Assembly: GCA_937927265.1 (NCBI GenBank)
Contig: CALBCO010000180.1
Span: 1-9,541, forward strand
Reading direction: 5' to 3'
DNA: 9,541 bases
DNA from: an uncultured Verrucomicrobiae bacterium
GTDB taxonomy: Bacteria; Verrucomicrobiota; Verrucomicrobiia; Palsa-1439
Shown here one piece after another: positions 1 to 5,487 of this stretch. The number at the start of each line of letters is the position of its first letter. The stretch's first letter is position 1. A program made the position numbers and the translations under genes. Below the pieces are notes generated by a model. It did not search any database. It saw nothing but the letters and a program-made list of their open reading frames with translations, and was not told the DNA's origin.

Positions 1-59
1 CCCATGGTGGGGCTACCTGAGCAGTTACTTTTTTTCTTCAGTATCTCACGGAAACACCT

Positions 60-70
60 GCGGCCTGACG
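60..70. repeat. Tentative left inverted repeat of the IS1182-type element
   Basis: The sequence GCGGCCTGACG resembles the inverted right-end sequence GCAGCCTGTCG (complement of 1529-1539), with 9 of 11 matches. It lies about 33 bases beyond the transposase stop, a plausible place for an end. The match is short and GC-rich, so chance similarity is a real alternative. Confidence 0.25.
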
Positions 71-102
71 CTTTCTCAGACGGCACCCACGGTGAGGCGG
101 TG

Positions 103-1447
103 TCAACGGCGGAGGTTGTACGCCAGACAGACCAAGATCCATTCCAAGTCCGCGCCAGCCTGCCCCCGCAATGAGAACCGCCGAAACCCCATCGCTCCTT
201 TGATGATCCCAAACACCGGTTCCACCGTCTGTTGGCGCAACCGCTACAGTGCCCGCCCGGCTTTCGTTCGTAACCGGTAGTGCATCTGCTCCACCGGACA
301 CGCCGCCACCGGCGGTGGCACCGATTCCGCTTGTCGTTCCCAATCTTGCACCGACCGATGATGACCGGTTTTTTCCACCGCCGCGTACACGGTCGGCCCC
401 GCGTTGGCTTCCACTGCCGCGACCGCCGTCGCGCTGTAGAATCCGTTCGTTGTCCGCCACCACCGCCGTCACCTGCGCGCGCACCGGGGCCGGCACGGTT
501 GGCACCAACTGTTCTTTGTCGTTGGGCGCATCGGTGACGCGGGCGGCGACGATCAACCGACTGTCGGTTCCCACCGCCGCTTGCGCGTTGTAGGCTTGTT
601 CAAAATGTTCGCCGTTGCCGGCTTTCATGATGCGACTTTGCAGATCGGTGAAGTTGTATTGGTCTTTCGGCGACGGCGTGCTCGACGGCGGTTGGGGATT
701 GCACCCGCGCACCGTCTCGCCGCGTTCGCGCCGGGCCGCGCGGTCGGCTTGTTTCGCCTCGTACACCGGTTGTTCCTGCGTGGCGCGGTGGCGGACGCGT
801 TCCTCGATCACGGCGCGCGCCGTTTGCAGCTTCGCCAACCGGTCGCGGCACCGGGCGATCTCGGCGGGAATCGTCAGGCCGTCCTGCAACGGCGTGCTGT
901 CGGCTTGCTCGGCTTTGGCCAGCCATTGCGCGACTTCGCGGTGCAGCCATTCGATCTGTTCGCCGGCGCGTTGGTCGCTGACCGCGCTGTGCTTGCTGGC
1001 GTTGGCCAACACTTTGGTGCCGTCGACGGCGAGCGTGAGTTGACCGAGTTTCAACAGCTTGCACTCCTGCGCCAAGGCCAGCACTTGGACGAAACTCTCG
1101 GCCAACACCGCCTTGTTCTGCCGCCGAAACTCACCAATCGTGTCGTGATCGGGATGCGTGTCGCCGGTGAGCAAGCGCACCGCGACATCGGTGTGCGTGG
1201 CGCGTTCGATGGCGCGCGAACGGAACGTGCCGGTGGCGTAACAATCGATCGCCAAGCTGAGTATCATGCGGGGCGGAAACTGTGCACTGCCTGTGCCGCA
1301 CTCGTTGACGCGCAGGGTGGTCAGCGGCAAGCTCTCGACGGCGTCGAGAATGTCATGGACCAGGTGGTCTTCGGTCACCCACTGCCGCAAATCGGGCGGC
1401 AACAGCAGAGGGGTGTCCCGATCAATGTTGACGAGTCGTGCTGCCAT
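103..1447 (-). pseudogene. IS1182-family transposase, frameshifted and with an in-frame stop
   Basis: This was a DDE transposase acting on its own element's ends. The natural start is the ATG at 1447 (MAARLVNIDRD...), because the reading frame upstream of it is low-complexity and unlike the family. Family features seen: the N-terminal dimer-like segment (residues 1-120), VDGTKV with a likely catalytic Asp142, then NFTDLQSRIM and AYNAQAAV (residues 265-292). The frame breaks after VVADN (residue 333) at 444-451, where AACG is tandemly duplicated. In the restored frame the rest reads NGFYSATAVAAVEANAG, and later RLRQQTVEPVFGIIKGAMGF, which includes the family's last acidic residue. The relic ends at a stop at 103-105. 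A second lesion, TAG at 244-246, sits where Tyr is expected. The undisturbed frame runs on to about base 38 but is nonsense after 444. Family assignment is from memory of motifs. Confidence 0.85.
444..451 (-). repeat. 4-bp tandem duplication causing the transposase frameshift
   Basis: The plus strand reads CGTTCGTT (minus strand AACGAACG). Removing one copy turns GAC AAC GAA CGG ATT into GAC AAC GGA TTC TAC, that is D-N-G-F-Y, and restores the transposase frame for the next 66 or so codons. The sequence directly shows that the repeat and the frame break coincide. That the duplication caused the break is an inference. Confidence 0.8.
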
Positions 1448-1528
1448 GCGGGCGATTCGACCGGAAGACAAAAGAGGCCGGAAGAAAAAAACTGCTGTTC
1501 CCGCAAAAAAATCTTCGCCCGCTAAGCC

Positions 1529-1542
1529 CGACAGGCTGCTAG
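1529..1542. repeat. Probable right end of the IS1182-type element
   Basis: On the minus strand this reads inward from CTAGCAGCCTGTCG, about 80 bases upstream of the transposase ATG. It is followed inward by an A/T-rich stretch (a run of seven T on the minus strand at 1505-1511), a typical layout for the end-plus-promoter region of such elements. The exact boundary is uncertain by a few bases. Confidence 0.4.
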
Positions 1543-1570
1543 GGTGGGCAGCCGGCGCCCGGCGTCGTCT

Positions 1571-1615
1571 CGGGAGGGAGTCCCCTCCGACTACGCCTAC
1601 GGGGACTTCCTCCCC
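1571..1615. repeat. Imperfect inverted repeat (hairpin) between tRNA-Ser and the IS
   Basis: Arms 1571-1585 (CGGGAGGGAGTCCCC) and 1601-1615 (GGGGACTTCCTCCCC) pair at 13 of 15 positions around a 15-base loop. The stem would be very GC-rich and stable. It lies downstream of tRNA-Ser on the transcribed strand, but no T-run follows in that direction, so it is a poor intrinsic terminator. The phrase resembles dispersed palindromic repeats found many times in some genomes, an inference that cannot be tested from one copy. A smaller palindrome, GCCGG-CGC-CCGGC, sits just beside it at 1552-1564. Confidence 0.65.
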
Positions 1616-1661
1616 GACCAACAAGGGGACATTTCCAAAGAGTTTTGACAGTTGGAGAACC

Positions 1662-1756
1662 TGGCGGAGAGGGAGGGATTCGAACCCTCGATAGAGGCTT
1701 AATTCCCCTATAACGGTTTAGCAAACCGTCGCCTTCAACCACTCGGCCACCTCTCC
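1662..1756 (-). tRNA. serX: tRNA-Ser, anticodon GCU
   Basis: On the minus strand the gene starts GGAGAGGTGGCCGAGTGG and ends with discriminator G and an encoded CCA (1664-1662). Seen parts: acceptor stem GGAGAGG/CCTCTCC, D arm GCC/GGC, anticodon arm ACGGT-TTGCTAA-ACCGT with anticodon GCT, a long class II variable arm (ATAGGGG paired with CCTCTAT, one G-U), and T arm GAGGG-TTCGAAT-CCCTC. The long variable arm and the anticodon identify a serine tRNA reading AGC and AGU. All stems are intact, so it is probably functional despite insertion-sequence debris on both sides. The symbol is a placeholder. No strong promoter is visible within 60 bases upstream. Confidence 0.97.
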
Positions 1757-1884
1757 GCAACAACACGCCCAAACTACCAGACCCACCGGGCGCTGGCAAA
1801 TGATTTGTCTCTGTCGCCACCTCCGCTGGCACACTGTAACTTTTGTCGGGGGTGGTCGAATCGTAACCGATGAAACAACGGCGG

Positions 1885-1908
1885 GGCTGGCTGTGAGCAC
1901 AGTCAGCC
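1885..1908. repeat. Hairpin in the leader of the ISKra4-like element
   Basis: GGCTGGCTGTG and CACAGTCAGCC form eleven complementary positions (one as G-U) separated by only two bases, so about ten pairs with a four-base loop can form. It lies about 70 bases before the ribosome-binding site of the transposase relic. Such hairpins in IS leaders can limit read-through transcription or translation. That role is an inference. Confidence 0.5.
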
Positions 1909-1963
1909 ACGGGCGACTCATGGCTCCAGACCGCCACATACAATCCCCACCGACACCCGCGCA

Positions 1964-1970
1964 AGGAGGA
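1964..1970 (+). promoter_or_regulatory. Strong Shine-Dalgarno of the transposase relic
   Basis: AGGAGGA lies nine bases before the ATG at 1980. It fixes the original start of the broken transposase, and shows that the N-terminal reading frame beginning MHNTTNMTGTPRF was once translated. Confidence 0.7.
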
Positions 1971-1979
1971 TTCAGCCCG

Positions 1980-2741
1980 ATGCACAACACCACGAATATG
2001 ACGGGCACGCCACGCTTTGTCTGCGGCTGGGAGACCGTCGCCGCCCGCTTGGATTCCTCACTGCTCCCAACCGTCCAGTCCGCCGCCGGTGGCTCGGGAC
2101 ATTTAGAAGAGCACTTGGCCGACAGCACACGCGAACCTCAACCCCAACCCTCGAACGCGCCGCGCAAGCCAGGGCCAACGCCGCCAAGCGCACCGCGCTG
2201 CCCTGAATGCCGTGTGGTACGACTGGGATGCGTTGGTCGCGGCGGCGCACTGCGTGGCGCCCCGTAAGCCCGCCACGCCGTTCACGCTGGTCATCGAGAT
2301 TGACGCATAGAACATCCGCAAGCGCGTTGGCTGGGGGCAGACGGCAAAGTTGCCCGAAGACGGTCAACCGCCGGCGCGGTGGCACTGGGTATCTGGGGCC
2401 ACCGTGTTTCGGCTCGATCACCGCGGCCAGACCGACGGTGGACGGCCTGTCATCCGTGAACGCGGCTTCGTGATGACACGGGGCGGCGTGGACAGCTTGC
2501 GCCCCCTACTCTGGGCGGAGGTGCACCGGCACGGGTTGGCGCAAGCGGCGGCGGTGCTGGTCGTGGCCGATGGGGCGACGGAATCGAGTTGTCGGCATAC
2601 CAATGTTGGTTCAAGCGGCTGGGCCAATTCTGGAGTCAAGCGGGCGACGAAGCCTGGTTGGTATTGCCAGAGCACTGGCGCAATGGTCTTTGGGTGCTAC
2701 TGTTCCCGCACATGGGCTGCAGTGATCCTTTTCACAACTGA
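1980..2741 (+). pseudogene. ISKra4-like transposase relic with at least four lesions
   Basis: The start is set by the strong ribosome-binding site at 1964-1970. The first frame (MHNTTNMTGTPRFVCGW...) holds to about 2090-2137. The family then continues in the next frame (AALNAVWYDWDALV, PFTLVIEIDA). At 2308-2310 a TAG replaces what is normally Trp in the segment I recall as EIDAWNIRERD. Reading on gives ARWHWVSGATVFRLDHR, GFVMTRGGVDSLRP and LVVADGA, the metal-binding Asp region. Directly after this, at about 2572-2578, the sequence jumps to the C-terminal segment (ESSCR-YQCWFKRLGQFWSQAGDEA, then HWRNGLWVLLFPH), so roughly 200 codons are missing. A single-base loss at 2596-2597 shifts the frame again, and the natural stop is at 2739-2741. 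It cannot make active transposase. Family placement is from recalled motifs; another DDE family with a VADGA motif remains possible. Confidence 0.75.
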
Positions 2742-2754
2742 GATTAGTCAGTGA

Positions 2755-2883
2755 TCCCCCCCCGTAAAAGCGGATTTGCTGTCCCGCCACGATATCGGGC
2801 AACAACTGCGGGTGCGCTCGCACGCGCGCTCCGATGTGGGCGGCGGTTTCCCCGACCGGCGCTGGCGGTTTTGATTGATTCAT
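2755..2883 (-). pseudogene. 5' remnant of a small gene, cut by the IS insertion
   Basis: On the minus strand an AAGGAGG ribosome-binding site precedes the ATG at 2883 by four bases. The reading frame starts MNQSKPPAPVGETAAHI and continues about 43 codons with natural-looking composition (RVRAHPQLLPDIVAGQQIRFY). Translation then enters the run of eight G (2756-2763) and the antisense strand of the transposase relic, and stops at 2611-2613. The loss of sensible sequence exactly at the inferred IS edge argues that the insertion truncated it. A possible continuation in the left flank, read on the minus strand from about 1846 (DKSYSVPAEVATETNH), would rejoin in frame if the element were removed, but it soon runs into tRNA-Ser. 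I do not recognise the protein. A short intact peptide gene is the alternative. Confidence 0.45.
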
Positions 2884-2944
2884 ACAACCTCCTTGTGGGC
2901 GCCAGTGTATCAGCCGATGGCTCACCCCACAAAATCATCTTGCC

Positions 2945-2987
2945 CAAAACTTCAAACTGCACCCCATCAAAACTTGCGGTGCACCCC
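2945..2987. repeat. Two direct repeats over the xerD-like promoter
   Basis: The unit CAAAACTT-(4 or 5 bases)-TGCACCCC occurs at 2945-2965 and again at 2968-2987. The starts are 23 bases apart and the TGCACCCC parts 22 apart, about two helical turns. The second copy covers the likely -35 element (2974-2979). This is the usual geometry for a regulator bound side by side on one DNA face, but no regulator can be named, and a small tandem duplication would look the same. Confidence 0.55.
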
Positions 2988-3001
2988 GCCTCGGCTATAC
3001 T
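2974..3001 (+). promoter_or_regulatory. Likely sigma-70-type promoter of the tyrosine recombinase gene
   Basis: TTGCGG at 2974-2979 (first three bases match the -35 consensus) and TATACT at 2996-3001 (five of six match the -10 consensus) are separated by 16 bases. The predicted transcript starts near 3008, which leaves about 20 bases of leader containing the AAAGG ribosome-binding site (3016-3020) eight bases before the GTG start at 3029. Confidence 0.55.
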
Positions 3002-3028
3002 CCCCACATCCGTCGAAAGGCACGGTCC

Positions 3029-3931
3029 GTGCAGCATTTGGTGGATTCATTCCTCGCTTATTTGACCGTCGAACGCGGTTTGGCCGCGCACACCCGTGTG
3101 GCCTACCGCACGGACCTCACTCAATTCATCCACGACCTCCAACGACACGGCGTAACCCAAATCAATCAACTCACCCGCCTCCATGTGACCGCTCATCTCT
3201 TGCGCCAGCGCGACCGTGGTTTGACCCCACGCAGCCTCGCTCGCCACCTTGCAGCTATCCGCATGTTCTGCCGGTTCCTCACACGGGAAAAACTACTTGC
3301 GGCCGATGCGTCCCAGACCATCGACACGCCCAAACTCTGGCGTCTCTTGCCCCATACGCTTGACTATGCCGAAGTAGAACGCCTCTTGGCTGCCCCCCAT
3401 TCCCGCACTAAACTCGGCCTCCGTGACAAAGCAATCCTTGAGTTGATGTATGCCACAGGACTCCGTGTGAGCGAAACTGCCCAACTCCGCCTCAGCGACA
3501 TCAATCTCGACGCCGCCTTTCTGCGCACCGTCGGCAAAGGCAACAAAGAACGCCTCGTGCCCATCGGCCGACAAGCTGCGGATTGCGTGCGCCAATACCT
3601 TGTCCACTCCCGTCCCCGGCTGGGCCGCAGCACCCCTACACGCAGTGAAGTCTTCCTCTCCACGCGTGGCGGCCCGCTCAGCCGTAAAACCATCTGGCAT
3701 TTGGTCAAGAAACACGCGCGTGCTGCTGGCATTACCAAACATCTTACCCCTCACACTCTCCGTCACAGTTTTGCCACCCATCTCCTTCACCACGGCGGTG
3801 ACTTGCGCGTAATCCAAGAAATGCTTGGCCACGCCAGCGTGGCCACCACGCAAATCTACACCCACCTGGACAAAGGCCGCCTCAAGGAGACTCATTACCG
3901 GTTTCATCCCCGTTCGGGACGGCGCCGCTGA
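3029..3931 (+). CDS. xerD: Tyrosine recombinase XerD/XerC
   Basis: This 300-residue protein is a site-specific recombinase of the Xer type, which resolves chromosome dimers at dif by cutting DNA through a tyrosine intermediate. Residues 1-85 form the N-terminal SAM-like core-binding domain (FLAYLTVERGLAAHT). Residues 110-295 are the catalytic domain. All six active-site positions are present: Arg146 (TGLRVSE), Lys170 (GKGNKER), His242 and Arg245 (TPHTLRHSFATHLL), His268 (LGHASVATTQ) and Tyr277 (IYTHL). Length and C-terminal end (RFHPRSGRRR) fit housekeeping XerC/XerD, not a phage or island integrase, although it sits near IS debris. The GTG start is preceded by AAAGG at eight bases. Which of XerC or XerD it is cannot be settled here; XerD is slightly favoured. 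Confidence 0.93.
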   Translation: MQHLVDSFLAYLTVERGLAAHTRVAYRTDLTQFIHDLQRHGVTQINQLTRLHVTAHLLRQRDRGLTPRSLARHLAAIRMFCRFLTREKLLAADASQTIDTPKLWRLLPHTLDYAEVERLLAAPHSRTKLGLRDKAILELMYATGLRVSETAQLRLSDINLDAAFLRTVGKGNKERLVPIGRQAADCVRQYLVHSRPRLGRSTPTRSEVFLSTRGGPLSRKTIWHLVKKHARAAGITKHLTPHTLRHSFATHLLHHGGDLRVIQEMLGHASVATTQIYTHLDKGRLKETHYRFHPRSGRRR

Positions 3932-4063
3932 CCGTGCAAAAATCCTGCTCGCCTTTTCTTGTGTCCCTGTTATTCTGCCTGCGTTGTGTCGTCGAATCCC
4001 GCGCACTGGCCGGTCACGGCACGGCGCGCTGTGATCCCGCCACACCCAAAAAACTGAAGACCT

Positions 4064-4798
4064 ATGCTCTTGCAGAAATTGCAAAAAATCATCGGTTACC
4101 AATTTAAAAAACCTGACCTTTTGCGCGAGGCGCTCACTCATCCGTCCCTCGCTCACGAAAAAGGTGCCACTGCCACGCACAACCAACGACTTGAATTTCT
4201 CGGCGACGCCGTCTTGCAGTTGGTGCTGACCGACCGGGTGTACAAGCTCTATCCGCAGCTAGCCGAAGGGCAACTCACCCAACTGCGCGCGCACCTCGCC
4301 AACCGCCACACCCTATTCCGCCGCGCCAGCGCCATGGGGCTCGGTGAGTTTCTCTTGCTCGGTAAGGGCGAGGAGAACAGTGGCGGCCGGACGCGTCTTT
4401 CCAACCTCGCCGACGCTTACGAAGCGTTGATCGGCGCCCTCTACCTCGACGGCGGTCTGCGTGCGGTTCGCAAGTTTCTGCTCCACCAATTTGCCGAGGA
4501 GTTTCACAACGTGAAACAAGTCAGCCCCCGGCAAAATCCCAAAGGACGACTCCAAGAACTCCTCCAAACTCACGACATGGCCAGCCCGCACTACCGCGTC
4601 ATCCACGAGTCCGGTCCCGACCACCACAAGCATTTCGAAGTCGCCGTCGAATGGCGCGGCCACTGCCTCGGCCACGGCCAGGGATCCAGCAAGAAAGAAG
4701 CAGAAACCACTGCTGCCCTTGCTGCACTGTCGGCGCTCGAGCGCGGCGACCTGGCTGCCATCCTGCCGCCCCCGCGCCCGGCGGCATCAGACCGTTGA
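4064..4798 (+). CDS. rnc: Ribonuclease III
   Basis: RNase III is a cytoplasmic homodimer that cuts double-stranded RNA, matures rRNA precursors and degrades structured mRNAs and antisense duplexes. The protein has 244 residues, slightly longer than the E. coli enzyme. The endonuclease domain (about 5-150) carries the signature RLEFLGDAV with Glu44 and Asp48, and the second metal-binding pair Asp117 and Glu120 in LADAYEAL. A double-stranded RNA-binding domain follows (about 157-227), starting NPKGRLQELLQ and ending in the conserved GSSKKEAETTAA helix. The tail (PPPRPAASDR) is a short disordered extension. The ribosome-binding site is weak (GAAG six bases upstream). The xerD-like gene lies 132 bases upstream in the same direction; a small overlapping frame in that gap (3934-4107) is not convincing. 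Confidence 0.96.
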   Translation: MLLQKLQKIIGYQFKKPDLLREALTHPSLAHEKGATATHNQRLEFLGDAVLQLVLTDRVYKLYPQLAEGQLTQLRAHLANRHTLFRRASAMGLGEFLLLGKGEENSGGRTRLSNLADAYEALIGALYLDGGLRAVRKFLLHQFAEEFHNVKQVSPRQNPKGRLQELLQTHDMASPHYRVIHESGPDHHKHFEVAVEWRGHCLGHGQGSSKKEAETTAALAALSALERGDLAAILPPPRPAASDR

Positions 4799-4857
4799 AC
4801 CGAATAGTGACTTGGCTGGCGGCTGGTCGCCCGTAGTCGTGCCGGTCGGACCGCCCC

Positions 4858-5187
4858 CTACCGCGACGGCGCGGGATTGAGCTGCACGTCGTGCCGCTCA
4901 AAAATGGCACGCAACTCCGGCCGACTTTGGCTCAGTTGCCCCAACTCTTGCAGCGCCCCGCCGGCGGCGCGCTGCGATTGCTGCAACTGCCCAGCCAACC
5001 GCTGGCGCTCCAGCATCTGTGAGTGATAATGGTGGTTCTGCTTCGCAACAAATGCTGTGAGTGCCACATTGACCACCAACAAGAGTCCTCCCAAAACCAC
5101 GACTGCTACACGCAACTGCTCCAGCGCGCGCGGGACATCTGTACCAAACGATGGCATCAGCGCGTTGGGGGTGGCGGATTCGTTCAT
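4858..5187 (-). CDS. Small single-pass membrane protein B with coiled coil
   Basis: The protein has 109 residues and no family I recognise. Residues 1-24 are a soluble N-terminus. Residues 25-48 form one hydrophobic helix (VAVVVLGGLLLVVNVALTAF). Residues 50-87 are rich in Gln, Leu and Arg and likely form a coiled coil, and the protein ends with ELRAIFERHDVQLNP. With few positive charges before the helix, topology is uncertain. Its start overlaps the end of gene A by four bases (ATGA), a sign of translational coupling, and CGGAG lies six bases upstream. The C-terminal pattern LQE-N18-RH and the helix motif VVNV recur in A (VVLNV, LQE, RH) with identical LQE-to-RH spacing, so A and B look like paralogues from a tandem duplication. 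Function is unknown; a membrane-anchored oligomeric partner or scaffold is only a guess. Confidence 0.8.
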   Translation of the reverse strand: MNESATPNALMPSFGTDVPRALEQLRVAVVVLGGLLLVVNVALTAFVAKQNHHYHSQMLERQRLAGQLQQSQRAAGGALQELGQLSQSRPELRAIFERHDVQLNPAPSR

Positions 5188-5471
5188 GGCCGGCTCCGGG
5201 ATTCGGAGTTCGCCGCCGGCAGCATCTGATGCCGCTGCAAAATCTCCCGCACCTTGGTGTCCGTGACGGCGCGGCTCCGAAACTCCTGCAACACCGATTG
5301 GACCAACTGTTGTTGTTGCATCAAAATCTGGACTTGTCGGTCGGCGCGCTGTGCGGCCCGATATATTTCAAAGTGCCGCATCACAAAATACACGTTCAAC
5401 ACCACGCTCATCGCCAACACGAGACCCCCATATTTGAGACCGGCTTGGAACCGTTGTTCGCTGAGTGGCAT
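5184..5471 (-). CDS. Small single-pass membrane protein A with coiled coil
   Basis: The start at 5471 (MPLSEQRFQAGL) is chosen because GAGGAGG at 5481-5487 stands nine bases before it; the open frame extends further upstream but with no such signal and over the reductase gene. The 95-residue protein has one hydrophobic helix at about 12-30 (LKYGGLVLAMSVVLNVYFVM), then a Gln-rich, heptad-like stretch (about 36-62, containing QQQQLVQSVLQ), and ends in TKVREILQRHQML. It follows the aldo/keto reductase stop with a gap of 14 bases and overlaps gene B by four bases, so all three probably share one transcript. Similarity in plan and in the C-terminal motif to B suggests duplication. No enzyme motif is visible and the role is unknown. 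Confidence 0.82.
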   Translation of the reverse strand: MPLSEQRFQAGLKYGGLVLAMSVVLNVYFVMRHFEIYRAAQRADRQVQILMQQQQLVQSVLQEFRSRAVTDTKVREILQRHQMLPAANSESRSRP

Positions 5472-5480
5472 CGCGCTGTG

Positions 5481-5487
5481 CCTCCTC
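5481..5487 (-). promoter_or_regulatory. Ribosome-binding site of membrane protein A, overlapping the reductase stop
   Basis: The minus strand reads GAGGAGG, nine bases before the ATG at 5471. The first bases of the site overlap the TGA of the aldo/keto reductase (5486-5488), so ribosomes finishing the reductase end on the start signal of A. This decides the start of A and argues for coupled expression. Confidence 0.8.

Larger units (their letters stand above)
60..1542 (-). mobile_element. Degenerate IS1182-type insertion sequence
   Basis: The element is defined by its transposase relic (103-1447). The right end is set tentatively at 1542, where the minus strand starts with CTAGCAGCCTGTCGGG, an end sequence I recall from IS1182-type elements. 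A weak match to it in inverted orientation lies at 60-70 (9 of 11 bases against the complement of 1529-1539), which would make the element about 1.48 kb. That length suits the family, but the ends are inferred; the left end could lie before base 1. No flanking target duplication was recognised. The element is unlikely to move by itself because its transposase is broken. Confidence 0.5.
1848..2763 (+). mobile_element. Decayed insertion sequence, probably ISKra4-like
   Basis: The element is inferred from its transposase relic (1980-2741). Tentative ends are the G-run at 1848-1852 (GGGGGTGGTCG reading inward) and the C-run at 2756-2763 (inward on the minus strand: eight G, then ATCACTGACTAATC). 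The two ends share the G-run, a G-x-TC step and a TAA-x-C step, which is only weak inverted-repeat evidence. The remaining length of about 0.9 kb is short for the family because of an internal deletion. Insertion appears to have split a small minus-strand gene (2755-2883). Confidence 0.45.

Noticed and set aside
581..1525. Long plus-strand open frame (about 314 codons) opposite the IS1182 transposase
   Set aside because: It is antisense to a recognisable transposase, has Arg/Ala/Leu-rich content typical of GC-rich shadow frames, and has no motif or ribosome-binding site.
3029..3931. Tyrosine recombinase as the integrase of an island inserted at tRNA-Ser
   Set aside because: Its length, N-terminal domain and C-terminus fit housekeeping XerC/XerD, and I saw no second copy of the tRNA 3' end that could be an attachment site.
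3934..4107. Small GTG-started frame (57 codons) with a hydrophobic, signal-like N-terminus between the xerD-like gene and rnc
   Set aside because: It has no ribosome-binding site, overlaps the first 44 bases of rnc out of frame, and its second half is unlike a secreted protein. Chance is more likely.
3293..4186. Minus-strand open frame of 297 codons across the xerD-like gene and the rnc start
   Set aside because: Both plus-strand genes under it are complete and carry conserved active-site motifs; the antisense product matches nothing I know.
4799..4857. Terminator between the convergent genes rnc and membrane protein B
   Set aside because: Only short GC palindromes are present (for example GGCG-N6-CGCC) with no T-run in either direction.
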